Part shown: one piece after another, positions 20,146 through 27,941 of the stretch | How positions within the stretch are numbered: the first letter of the stretch is position 1 | How the letters are laid out: every line of letters begins with the position of its first letter | Assembly: GCF_901538355.1 (NCBI RefSeq) | Contig: NZ_LR593887.1 | Location: 6,114,920 to 6,178,919, forward strand | Origin: Tuwongella immobilis | Lineage (GTDB): Bacteria; Planctomycetota; Planctomycetia; Gemmatales; Gemmataceae | DNA: 64,000 nucleotides | Reading direction: 5' to 3' | The notes under the pieces: model-generated | Databases searched by the model: none | Told to the model about the DNA's origin: nothing | The model's input: only the letters and a program-made list of their open reading frames with translations | Position numbers and translations under genes: made by a program

Positions 20146-20213
20146 GTCCTAAGGATATTGTTTTCTGTTCACACCTCAAATAGTACCACAAACTGGGCTT
20201 TTTGGACAGGCTC
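19565..20213 (-). mobile_element. Internally deleted IS5-type element
   Basis: The 649-bp element is bounded by inverted repeats. The left end reads GAGCCTGTCCAGAAATCC and the right end, inverted, GAGCCTGTCCAAAAAGCC, so 16 of 18 bases match and the outer 10 are perfect. It carries remains of one IS5-family transposase on the minus strand. Intact ends with a damaged, shortened gene suggest a non-autonomous copy that could still be moved in trans. The flanking trinucleotides (TAA left, TGA right) are not identical, so a target duplication is not demonstrated. It interrupts an older transposase gene. Confidence 0.7.
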
Positions 20214-20760
20214 TGAGCCGCGAGGTTTTCACCGGACAAGCAGTCGCGCACGCCCCACAACACTTCATGCCCGAGATCAGGTTGAAGGCCGTCAATGGCG
20301 AGGATGACTTGGTTCTGGTCGGCCAACACCTTTTGGAGTCGGCGGTCTTCGGTGAGAGTGGCGGATAATAATTCGTTATAGCGATCGTACAGGTTGAGCA
20401 CAATACGTTCGCAGCCGCGAACCACGCGTTCGAATAAGTGGGTAGCATCTCGGGGATCGAGGGATGTTCGCGATAGCGAAGTCGTCCGATTCGGGCAATG
20501 ACATCGAAGCCAAACTCGTGCCTGGGCAGAGCGAAGAGCCCCTCCGCTTCGGGGCGGTAGTGCTTGTGGAAACGCGGGCACACGGGAAGGTGGCAGCGAC
20601 GAATGGTGAGGTTCAAGCGGGTGACACCGTCGAGAGTGGTGAGGGGGCGTCGATTGGTATAGTCGGCCCGGAAATGGCGTCTGCAGTTGGGGCAAGTGCT
20701 GAGCTGGAGCATCCAGTGATGTGTGATGGTAGGCGTTAACTGCTTGGCGGTTTTGGGCAT
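20214..20760 (-). pseudogene. Older DDE-like transposase gene, frameshifted and cut by the IS5-type element
   Basis: ATG at 20760 has GGAGG eight bases upstream and opens a protein beginning MPKTAKQLTPTITHHWMLQL, with zinc-ligand-like CPNCRRHF. After about 105 codons (near 20440) the reading moves to another frame. That frame continues with THLFERVVRGCERIVLNLYD and then VILAIDGLQPDLGHEVLWGV and RDCLSGENLAAQSL, which I recognise as the DDE-like core of an unclassified transposase family common in cyanobacteria and planctomycetes. The sequence stops at the IS5-type element, and I find no continuation on its far side, so the 3' part has been lost. Confidence 0.65.
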
Positions 20761-20958
20761 CGGTCGATCCTCCATGGCGAAACCTATTGTAATCGATCAG
20801 CCAATGCTGTAGCCAGTCACGTTTGTAGGTTAAGAAACAAAAAAATCTTACCAAACGTCCAGAATGTCATTGATCCTAAAGTGCAATCATATCTAGAATC
20901 ATCACACCGTGTTATCCCAATGTGACCGGCCGTTTCCGTTTTCTTGGGAGGTGTGATT

Positions 20959-22401
20959 GTGTCTGATTCGAAACCAATCGATTCAAGTGTTCCAGATCCA
21001 AGCCCTGACACCCAAAAGACTGGAACCACATCGGAGCAGGAAACTAAACGACTCAGCCTGAATCATATTCACACGTTCCGATTAGTTGGTACCCGGATCA
21101 TGAACAGCCGGGAAGTAACCTCGATTCGCCAACTTGCAAAAACGCTTCGTGGAAAAGGTCATTTAGAGATCACCGCATCTGGGATTCGAGATGCTGAAAA
21201 ATGCCTCCGAACACACTTCAACTCAGAGACTCGATTGTTTTCGTTTGTAAATAAAAAACGTCTGGTCGGATTAACGGATAGTGGAGCCCAAGTGCTGGCA
21301 CGTTGCCACCAGATTCACGCAGCTCTCGACGGGCAGACAACGAATCACCAACGAACTTACAGCGTCGTCGCGACAGCAGGGTCCGTTTTACATGATGTAA
21401 TCCCAGATGTGATTAGAAATCAGTTTGATCATTCGGATTCGTTCACGCGAATTTTATTCGACACATTCGTGCCGTCTCGGATCGCCATGCAATTGGCGGA
21501 AGGTCGTGTCGATCTCGGCCTCGCTTGGCATGGCGGTACCAGCGAAACGGCTCCGTCTTCGAGCCTCAAGAACGTCGAATTGCTTGAAATTCAACCGATC
21601 AGCGATCCTGTCGGGCTTTGCGTTTTAGTACACTCAGACGATCCTTTGGCATCTCGGTCAGGATCGTTGACACTCGCCGACTTGGCGGATAAGACAATCG
21701 TCTATCCTCCATTGGCTCCGATTCGACAGACTGCTGCTGAGATCCCGAATTCTCGCCGGGTACGGGTTGCTGATTTTCCAGCTGTTGCAAAACACGTTGC
21801 CTCGGGGCTTGGGCTTGGTCTCTATCCCAATCATCCTGTGCACACGCGCCCGATTCGCCGTCAGCATGGAATTCGAATCATTCCGCTCGATTTTCATCGG
21901 AAAATTCAACTCTGTTCTTACACCCGATTAAGAGCTCGAATCCCGGACTCGGTTCAGGAACTGCTCGATGCCTTGAAAGACGTGGTTAGTCAATCCGTTC
22001 GCGAATCTCGCTGGCAGGCAGACCGATCCATCTTGTTCGATCAGATCGATTGGTGTGGGGAATGGACTCTGTGGGAACCTAGTGGCAATAATCGATTCCG
22101 TTCCTGTCGTGCCATCATCAATGGTGATCTGACATTAACAGTTGAGGGAACCAACGGAACTGCAAAATATAGTGGGCGTTGCTCGGCGAATTATCTCAAC
22201 TTCTGTCTCGAGGAGGGGACCGGTTATGCATCATTGACGTTTACTCTCGCTATCCGCCATGAAGATTTCAGATCGGCATTTTTGGGAACAGCGGTTCGAT
22301 TCTTCGATAACCTAGGATCGCTCGTCCAGCCAGTTGTCCTGACTCGAAATACCTTGAGAGCTTCGGAACCGTACTGGATTGCTGATCGTCTTTATGTTTG
22401 A
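20959..22401 (+). CDS. LysR-like transcriptional regulator with extra C-terminal domain
   Basis: A protein of 480 residues. GTG at 20959 is chosen because GGGAGG lies seven bases upstream; a TTG at 20944 precedes that ribosome site. Residues ~30-115 resemble a LysR-type winged helix (the wing ends KKRLVGLTDSGAQVLARC). Residues ~120-330 follow the periplasmic-binding-like effector fold of LysR proteins (VVATAGSVLHDVIPDVI, LAEGRVDLGLAW, PAVAKHVASGLGLGLYP). The last ~135 residues form an additional domain that I do not recognise, starting about WCGEWTLWEPSG. It is first in a plus-strand group leading to the vWA/ParB/VirD4 operon, so it may regulate element functions; that is inference. Confidence 0.65.
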   Translation: MSDSKPIDSSVPDPSPDTQKTGTTSEQETKRLSLNHIHTFRLVGTRIMNSREVTSIRQLAKTLRGKGHLEITASGIRDAEKCLRTHFNSETRLFSFVNKKRLVGLTDSGAQVLARCHQIHAALDGQTTNHQRTYSVVATAGSVLHDVIPDVIRNQFDHSDSFTRILFDTFVPSRIAMQLAEGRVDLGLAWHGGTSETAPSSSLKNVELLEIQPISDPVGLCVLVHSDDPLASRSGSLTLADLADKTIVYPPLAPIRQTAAEIPNSRRVRVADFPAVAKHVASGLGLGLYPNHPVHTRPIRRQHGIRIIPLDFHRKIQLCSYTRLRARIPDSVQELLDALKDVVSQSVRESRWQADRSILFDQIDWCGEWTLWEPSGNNRFRSCRAIINGDLTLTVEGTNGTAKYSGRCSANYLNFCLEEGTGYASLTFTLAIRHEDFRSAFLGTAVRFFDNLGSLVQPVVLTRNTLRASEPYWIADRLYV

Positions 22402-22581
22402 GCTTTATTTCTGCGCAGGTGCGCAAAGCGGATGCGCACCGATTCAGCGATCTCTCGGCATCTCCCAGTTCGGCTGTGTACCATTGAGTCAGGTTTGATC
22501 ATTCGCTTCTTTCAAGGCGAGCGATCAAATCTAACACTGGTATCTCATTTCTGATCCACCGAATCGTTGGCGAGGTGAGTG

Positions 22582-23163
22582 ATGACGAATTCCAACGGCA
22601 TCCGCACGAATGCTCTGCAGCACGCCCAGCAACAATCCTGCCCCCCGCGAATCACGTTATGCCAGAACAACGAAGTCTGTTCCAAGGCGATGGATTTCCT
22701 CTTTCACAGCTATGTGTGCGTGATCTACGGCATTGGGTGTCGGTTCGCTTCGGGACATGAGGACGATGTTGTTCAACGAACCGTTCTCAAGATTTTGCAA
22801 AACCCTGGACTTTTTGATTCGAGTATGAATCAAGAAGCATTCATCAGGACGATTGCGTTTCGAGAAGCAATGGAAATTCATCGGGAAGAAGGGCGCTTCA
22901 ATCGTGCCCGACAGGACAAAGCTCGGACGGCATCCTTGCCATCCGATTCAGACCCGCAATATTTAGCAGAAGTCCGCATGGATGTTCAGGAGCTTCTTGA
23001 ATCGCTCCCCACCAACGAGAAAGCTGTTGTTCGGTTGGTCCTCGCCGGCATATCAAGTGAAGCCGGAGCAGCGTCGCTACAAATCTCCATTTCCGCATTC
23101 CGCAGTCGGAAACAGCGGGCATTTCAACGCCTTCGACGTCGAGTCGCCCAATTGGTCGACTGA
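22582..23163 (+). CDS. Small sigma-70 family (ECF-like) sigma factor
   Basis: A 193-residue protein from ATG 22582, which follows GAGGTG. The centre matches sigma region 2 (SGHEDDVVQRTVLKILQNPG and EAFIRTIAFREAMEIHREEG). The C-terminal part matches region 4 (LLESLPTNEKAVVRLVLAGI, then a helix-turn-helix SSEAGAASLQISISAFRSRK). This layout is that of the ECF sigma factors abundant in planctomycetes. No anti-sigma gene is adjacent; the next gene is the vWA protein. It stands 180 bases after the LysR-like gene. I see no clear promoter of ECF type (AAC/CGTC) before neighbouring genes. Confidence 0.75.
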   Translation: MTNSNGIRTNALQHAQQQSCPPRITLCQNNEVCSKAMDFLFHSYVCVIYGIGCRFASGHEDDVVQRTVLKILQNPGLFDSSMNQEAFIRTIAFREAMEIHREEGRFNRARQDKARTASLPSDSDPQYLAEVRMDVQELLESLPTNEKAVVRLVLAGISSEAGAASLQISISAFRSRKQRAFQRLRRRVAQLVD

Positions 23164-23341
23164 TTGAGCAGCAAAAAATCACGTCTTGTTCGATCCAAAA
23201 AAGCCTCAGTCACCGTCTTGATTCTTGCCAGGCAGCACAAAACTGCCTGGCGAGTGCTCCCCACATCAACCACGCGATTCGGTCTCCGCGGAAGTCCATG
23301 ATCGTGGTCAGCAATCGCGCTGGATCGGAAAGGATGAGTTC

Positions 23342-24124
23342 ATGACAACTCAACATGTGTCGTCTCGATTCGGAGCCGATCTGTGCCGCTTTATTTTCGA
23401 ACGAGGTGTTTATCGTGGGTATTACTCTTGCTTTGGGAAACAGTACCGAATGAAAGCCGAGGTCGCGATTCAAGAAGCTCAGAATGCGGTTTCGGTTTTG
23501 GATCCCAAGTTGGATCGGATTGGATTCGCGGCATTTGATCAATCTTACTCCACGGTGCTCGCGCCGACCCATGACTTTCGGCGGGTGAAACCCGCGCTTC
23601 GACAAGTCTGGAACATTGTTACGAATCCCGAGCCTCGTGGCTCCAATCTCTTTCGCGCAATTGGAGAAATGGAAGATGCGTTTCACGCCCACAGTGCGGA
23701 TCGCATTCAAGTCGGATTGGTGCTTACGGATGGCGGCGATAGCTCTGGAGACGCCGCGGAAGCCGCTGGATTCCGTTCTCAATTGTTCATGCAGACTCGT
23801 CCAGGAAAACGGCACATTGAAGTGATTGCCATCGGCCGCGATCAATCCGTTGATTACGGTGCGTTAGGGCGTTACGCCAAAGTTGGCAATTTGAGCTTGC
23901 TCGATGGCCCAGATAGCCTTGGGGCCGTCGTCCGTCGGTCGCTCTTTCGCGTCGTCGCGAAGGTGACAGGAGCCGCAGAGATCAGCACCGAAAACGTAAC
24001 GCTGAAAATGTTGGCGGCAACACTCGCTGTTGAGCGGATCGGGATCGACCTGATGTTCTTGTTTGATTGCAGTAGCAGTATGAATCGCTTTGAAGTGACA
24101 CTGCCAGAGGCGACAACACGATGA
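23342..24124 (+). CDS. von Willebrand factor A-like protein with rearranged motif order
   Basis: A 260-residue protein; ATG 23342 follows AAGGATGAG. Standard vWA pieces are present: RIGFAAFDQ strand near residue 65, GSNLFRAIGEM (second metal-site Thr/Ser) near 105, and VGLVLTDGGDSSGD (third motif, Asp) near 125. The metal-site motif I, DLMFLFDCSSSMNR (DxSxS), which normally opens the domain, is instead almost at the C-terminus (near 238). Either the domain is circularly permuted, or a first vWA with a degenerate site (RFGADLCRFIFERG at the N-terminus) is followed by a truncated second one. The stop overlaps the ParB start (ATGA), so this end is not simply a random break. Confidence 0.75.
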   Translation: MTTQHVSSRFGADLCRFIFERGVYRGYYSCFGKQYRMKAEVAIQEAQNAVSVLDPKLDRIGFAAFDQSYSTVLAPTHDFRRVKPALRQVWNIVTNPEPRGSNLFRAIGEMEDAFHAHSADRIQVGLVLTDGGDSSGDAAEAAGFRSQLFMQTRPGKRHIEVIAIGRDQSVDYGALGRYAKVGNLSLLDGPDSLGAVVRRSLFRVVAKVTGAAEISTENVTLKMLAATLAVERIGIDLMFLFDCSSSMNRFEVTLPEATTR

Positions 24125-24921
24125 ACACCCAATTGCTGGCAATCGATGACATTGTCCCAAGCCCACATAATCCGCCTGGTCGATTGACACCGGAGGACCC
24201 CGAACTTCAATCGTTGTGCGAATCGATCCGTTCCTATGGGGTACGTGAGCCGCCGACGGTCTATCGAGATGTCAAAACAGGACGGTATGTGCTCCTGTCC
24301 GGGCATCGCCGCTGGTATTGCGCGAAAGAGTGTGGCCATGCTGAGCTGCTTTGTCTGGTGACGGAACCGCCGAATGGGGCTGGGGAAGAACAGCTTCGTC
24401 AAGCGACCGTCAACATTCATCGCCGGGACTATACGCCCATTCAGTTCGCGAAACTAATCGAAGGTCTGATGACCGAGTGCTCGCTGACTGGCAAAGAGGT
24501 CGCCGCGAAACTCAATGTATCGCCCGCGTTAGTGTCAACGCACCTCAGCCTTCTGCGCCTGAACGAAGAGCACCAACAGCAGATCGAAGCGGGGAACATT
24601 TCGCTCTCCGTGGGGCAGTTGATGAGCCAAACGGAGAATCCTTCTCTGCGTGTTCAACTCGCGGAGATGGCTTCTCGGGGGGCCAGTCGGAAACAAGTGG
24701 CCGATGCAATCAAAGGAGAACGATCCAAACCCAAAGGCAAACGGATTGCAATCCGCAGCGGAGCGATTTCCGTGGCGGTTGATCATCAATCATCGCTTGC
24801 CGCACTGATTCGCGAATTAGGGAGCATCCTTCGGGATGCACGGCGAGCGGCTGCGAACGGGAAAAACTTAGACGAATTCACCCAGGATTTAACCGCGAAC
24901 CCGGAGGGAGAAGCACCATGA
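24121..24921 (+). CDS. ParB/Spo0J-like DNA-binding protein
   Basis: A protein of 266 residues overlapping the vWA gene at ATGA. The N-terminal nuclease-like/CTP-binding fold shows IRSYGVREPPTVYRD and LLSGHRRWYCAKE, where GHRRW corresponds to the GERR box of ParB. The middle has the HTH (LTGKEVAAKLNVSPALVSTH) and the flanking LNEEHQQQIEAGNISLSVGQ helix. The last ~60 residues form a basic then helical tail. There is no ParA gene beside it, so classic plasmid partition is uncertain. It is translationally coupled to the vWA protein before it and the VirD4-like ATPase after it, so it may target this operon's machine to DNA. Confidence 0.85.
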   Translation: MNTQLLAIDDIVPSPHNPPGRLTPEDPELQSLCESIRSYGVREPPTVYRDVKTGRYVLLSGHRRWYCAKECGHAELLCLVTEPPNGAGEEQLRQATVNIHRRDYTPIQFAKLIEGLMTECSLTGKEVAAKLNVSPALVSTHLSLLRLNEEHQQQIEAGNISLSVGQLMSQTENPSLRVQLAEMASRGASRKQVADAIKGERSKPKGKRIAIRSGAISVAVDHQSSLAALIRELGSILRDARRAAANGKNLDEFTQDLTANPEGEAP

Positions 24922-26391
24922 AGATGCGTCAATTCCGTTTCCAACAATCGCTGCAAGTTGAACAACCGGTCGCGGATCTCCTCGACGAAACACTCGTCTC
25001 GTTCACGATGAATGACCGGATGACCCTTCGAAATGCTTGTGAAGGTGTTGGAATATTCGGAAGTACTGGTTCCGGAAAAACGAGCGGTTCCGGTCGCGCC
25101 ATCGCAGATGGACTTCTGCGTCACGGTCTTGGCGGGGTAGTTCTGTGTGTGAAACCGGGGGATGCCGCAGAATGGCTGGAGCGTGCGAAATCCCTCGGGC
25201 GTGAGAGCGATCTGATCTTTTTTCGGTCCTGATCACCCAGCGACATTCAATCCGCTCCAACGCGAAGTGGATGTCGCCGGCCCAAGCGGTGACCCGACTG
25301 AGCAGTGTGTCAGCATCGTGAGTGAATTAGGGGAACTTTCGGATCCAGGATCCGCCAAGGGACATGAAGACAGTTTTTTTCGAGCAGCCAGCCGGGATTG
25401 CCTTCGAAACGTTGTGTCCCTGATTATTCTGGCAAAAATGCCGCTGACTCTCGATGCCATTTACGAAGTCATCGCATCCGCTCCAACCGATCTGAAAATT
25501 GCCGCTCGTCCGGATTTGATGAACGAACGGGTCGTCGGCCAATTGCTGACGCTCATGGAGAAAAAACTCACTCCGGAAAACGTGTCTCGGGCATTACGGG
25601 TTCGGGATTACTGGCTCGTCCGTTTTCCTGGATACCCCGATAAGACTCGTGCTAGTGTGGTCGAAGGAATGTTAGCACGTGTCGGAGCACTGTCAAGTGG
25701 CACGTTGGGCCGACTTTTTGGTAGCGAAATGAGCTGGACGCCCGATCTGGTTTACAACGGGGCGATCACAATTGTCGATTGTCCTCAACTGAAGTTTGGA
25801 GAAGCAGGCCGACTGGCAACCTGTTTGTTCAAGTGCTCATTTACACGTGATGTTCAACGGCGAAAAGTTGGACTGGACACGCGTCCAGTATTTCTGTGGT
25901 GCGACGAAGTCCAATATGTGCTCACGAGTTCCGATGTGATGTATGCAACAACTGCTCGATCGTCTCGGTGTATAACTGTATTACTAACTCAAAGTATTTC
26001 GACGTTAACCGCGATGCTGGGAGGGGATATGGGAGCCGAGGCGTTCGTGCATTCGCTTCTTGGAAATTTGCGAACCAAGTTCTTTCACAGCTGCGAAGAA
26101 TCGCGTACCTGCATGTACCTGGCGGAACTTGCTGGCCACGAATTTCTGCCGATTCCGAGTTGGACGGTTCCAACGGGAGTGGCTGGGGAAGGGAGCCCCG
26201 GCCCATCGGCCTCGATGGGGATGCAACGCATCTACCGCGTCGAGCCGAGTGCCATTCAAGCCTTGAAAACAGGGGGACCGGCCAATGACTTCAAAGTCGA
26301 AGCGGTGGTGTTTCGCGGCGGTCAACCGTTCGCAAATGGCAAGAATTTCCTGAAGGTGACCATCGACCAACGCAGCGGGGTAATTCAATGA
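24918..26391 (+). CDS. VirD4/TraD-like coupling ATPase, frame broken at a T6 run
   Basis: The first frame, from ATG 24918 (ATGA overlap with parB, GGAGGGAG upstream), encodes 104 residues with Walker A GIFGSTGSGKTSGSG near residue 48, then stops at 25230-25232. Reading one base further within the run of six T at 25218-25223 restores DLIFFGPDHPATFNPL and an open frame to 26391. That part contains a Walker B-like RPVFLWCDEVQYVL and TARSSRCITVLLTQSISTL, as in TraM-recognition/TraG_C domains of type IV coupling proteins. The restored length is about 490 residues with no N-terminal membrane helices. The break could be a sequence error, a real mutation or transcript/ribosome slippage. Confidence 0.8.
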
Positions 26392-27107
26392 ACTTCTTCG
26401 ATGACCAAATGCAGGCAGATGGCTGCCAGCCACAAACCGCACCGCTTCTATGTATCCTACTGTTGCCTCTGTTACGCACACAGATCGGTAGCAGCTATAT
26501 CTCGTTTTCTGATATCGGGTTTTCGTTCGCCTGCTGGTTCGCGATCACCGGCGTGATCACGCTGGCGGTAATGCCGAACGATCACATCCAGCTGGAAATG
26601 ATGTTACACGGGCTCCTGATGCTTCTATTGACCGTAGCAGCCGTGCGGGAACGAGCCCGTACGAAGTTGAAAGAATTGAGCCGATATACTGCCATCTCGC
26701 GGTATTATTCGGGGAATCCGCGATTGTCGCGTTGTCTGCCCGATCCGATGGGGTGGCTGAGTCGACTCCATGGCAAAAAACCAAAGACAGCAGCACGACT
26801 CATCCGGATCCTGATTCCGATTTACGCAGCTCAGGATTGGCTGGACCAGCGACCGGTTTGGTTGCTCAAAGCCGTTTTTGAGCCTCTTGCCCTGGCGATC
26901 CTCAGCGGGATCTGTTTTTTGCTCTACTGGTACTTCCAGGTACCATGTCTATTCGCTGGCCTCCATTTGCTCACCGTAGGATTCTTTCTGAGTATCGATC
27001 AGATGAAGCGATCACTCACACTGTATGAGGAAATTCGAGCCAACGAAGACGGGGCAATTGTCGCAACCAAAATGGCCGAGCGACTCATGCGTCGGCGAGG
27101 TCCATGA
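26388..27107 (+). CDS. Integral membrane protein of the vWA-ParB-VirD4 operon
   Basis: A protein of 239 residues whose ATG overlaps the stop of the VirD4-like gene (ATGA). Hydrophobic stretches near residues 18-32, 45-65, 68-88, and a pair near 165-205 (FEPLALAILSGICFLLYWYF, FAGLHLLTVGFFLSI) suggest four or five membrane helices. A basic cytoplasmic loop of ~75 residues lies between. I do not recognise the family. Because the neighbouring ATPase lacks the membrane anchor usual in VirD4 proteins, this protein may be the anchor supplied as a separate chain. That is inference from context and topology. Confidence 0.6.
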   Translation: MNFFDDQMQADGCQPQTAPLLCILLLPLLRTQIGSSYISFSDIGFSFACWFAITGVITLAVMPNDHIQLEMMLHGLLMLLLTVAAVRERARTKLKELSRYTAISRYYSGNPRLSRCLPDPMGWLSRLHGKKPKTAARLIRILIPIYAAQDWLDQRPVWLLKAVFEPLALAILSGICFLLYWYFQVPCLFAGLHLLTVGFFLSIDQMKRSLTLYEEIRANEDGAIVATKMAERLMRRRGP

Positions 27108-27159
27108 ATGCATCAGTGATCCACCGGATCGTCAAATTCGAACAATCGGGAGAAACATC

Positions 27160-27480
27160 ATGTCATTCCGGGACGCGTTGAACAACGAAATGCGCGAAGC
27201 TGGCCGTGGTGTCGCAGCCAATCTCGAGGGCCGTGCGGGCGACTATCAGCGATTAGACAACGGACCAGTTCAAAGTCAGGCTCCAGCCCAAGCATCCCAG
27301 ACCACTGGTCAAGAGCAGGATGTCAACCAGGCCCGTCAAACGGCCAACGAAAAACAACAAGAGCACCATACCGCGGCACACGCCGACTACGATGCCCAGC
27401 GAGAAGTAGCGGCCGCTGAACAGCAAGCGGCGGCACAGGAATCTCAAGCGGAAAAAGATGGGCCGGAATACGGTGGTTGA
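27160..27480 (+). CDS. Small hydrophilic Gln/Ala-rich protein
   Basis: A 106-residue protein from ATG 27160, which has GGGAG eight bases upstream. It begins MSFRDALNNEMREAG and then becomes rich in Gln, Ala, Glu and Asp with few large hydrophobic residues (HTAAHADYDAQREVAAAEQQ). It is likely disordered or a single coiled coil. No known family. It follows the membrane protein by 52 bases and is the last gene before the replication origin. Its composition resembles small structural or accessory proteins of conjugation modules, but no function can be assigned. Confidence 0.5.
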   Translation: MSFRDALNNEMREAGRGVAANLEGRAGDYQRLDNGPVQSQAPAQASQTTGQEQDVNQARQTANEKQQEHHTAAHADYDAQREVAAAEQQAAAQESQAEKDGPEYGG

Positions 27481-27680
27481 GATCCAACGTCGGTGAAATT
27501 CGATCTCACCGATTGGATGACCTCCACCAATCGCTAACGACAGACGCGCATCCGATGGCATCTTCCTTGAATCCGTGCAGCAAGCATGGGCCGGGGAGGT
27601 GCCTTCTGTCGTTTCACCAGACTCCATTTGACGAGCCATGGGGACGCATCAACGACTCATGTGTGAATTGAATTCACAGA

Positions 27681-27726
27681 ATGATCACATCCCTTAAAGG
27701 TATGTTATAGGTATATATAGGTTTGT
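27681..27726. other. AT-rich stretch beside the iterons
   Basis: This short stretch is clearly richer in A and T than its surroundings (it includes GTATGTTATAGGTATATATAGG) and directly adjoins the first iteron. In iteron plasmids an AT-rich tract next to the repeats is where the strands open. Role inferred from position. Confidence 0.45.
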
Positions 27727-27934
27727 GCGACTAACTTACCGTGGCAGGGCCGCGGAAATTGAGGAGCGCCTGCGACCAACTTACCGCCTCCCGCGCGACC
27801 ATGTTGCCGTGGATAACTCGATGGATCGGAACACCGCGACCAAGTTACCGTGCGGCTGAAATCCGCTCGATCAGCGCGACCAACTTACCGCCCGTTTTGC
27901 TCATTTTTGAGGCTTCGGCGCGACCAACTTACCG
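27727..27934. repeat. Replication origin with six iterons
   Basis: Six direct repeats close to GCGACCAACTTACCG start at 27727, 27772, 27795, 27836, 27876 and 27920. Copies 2, 5 and 6 are identical over 15 bases. Copy 1 has T for C at position 6, copy 4 has G for C at position 9, and copy 3 (GCGACCATGTTGCCG) has three differences. Start-to-start distances are 45, 23, 41, 40 and 44 bases, about two or four helical turns, so all copies lie on roughly the same DNA face. The RepA-type initiator gene ends eight bases beyond the last copy. Together these mark an iteron-controlled plasmid origin. The remainder of the 27481-27941 gap holds nothing else I can name. Confidence 0.85.
27808..27816 (-). 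promoter_or_regulatory. DnaA-box-like site
   Basis: On the minus strand these bases read TTATCCACG, one mismatch from the consensus DnaA box TTATCCACA. It lies between iterons 3 and 4, where iteron origins commonly recruit host DnaA. It is a single site and could be chance. Confidence 0.4.
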
Positions 27935-27941
27935 TGGAATG

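Noticed and set aside
19562-20216. Target-site duplication of the IS5-type element
   Set aside because: The bases flanking the inverted repeats are TAA and TGA, not identical, so no duplication can be claimed.
24121-24921. ParB as part of a standard parABS partition locus
   Set aside because: No ParA-type ATPase is adjacent and no parS-like repeated palindrome is seen; the gene is coupled to vWA and VirD4-like genes.
27727-27934. Iterons as a possible CRISPR array
   Set aside because: Repeats are only 15 bases, spacing is irregular (23-45), and no cas genes are present. The adjacent RepA gene explains them as iterons.
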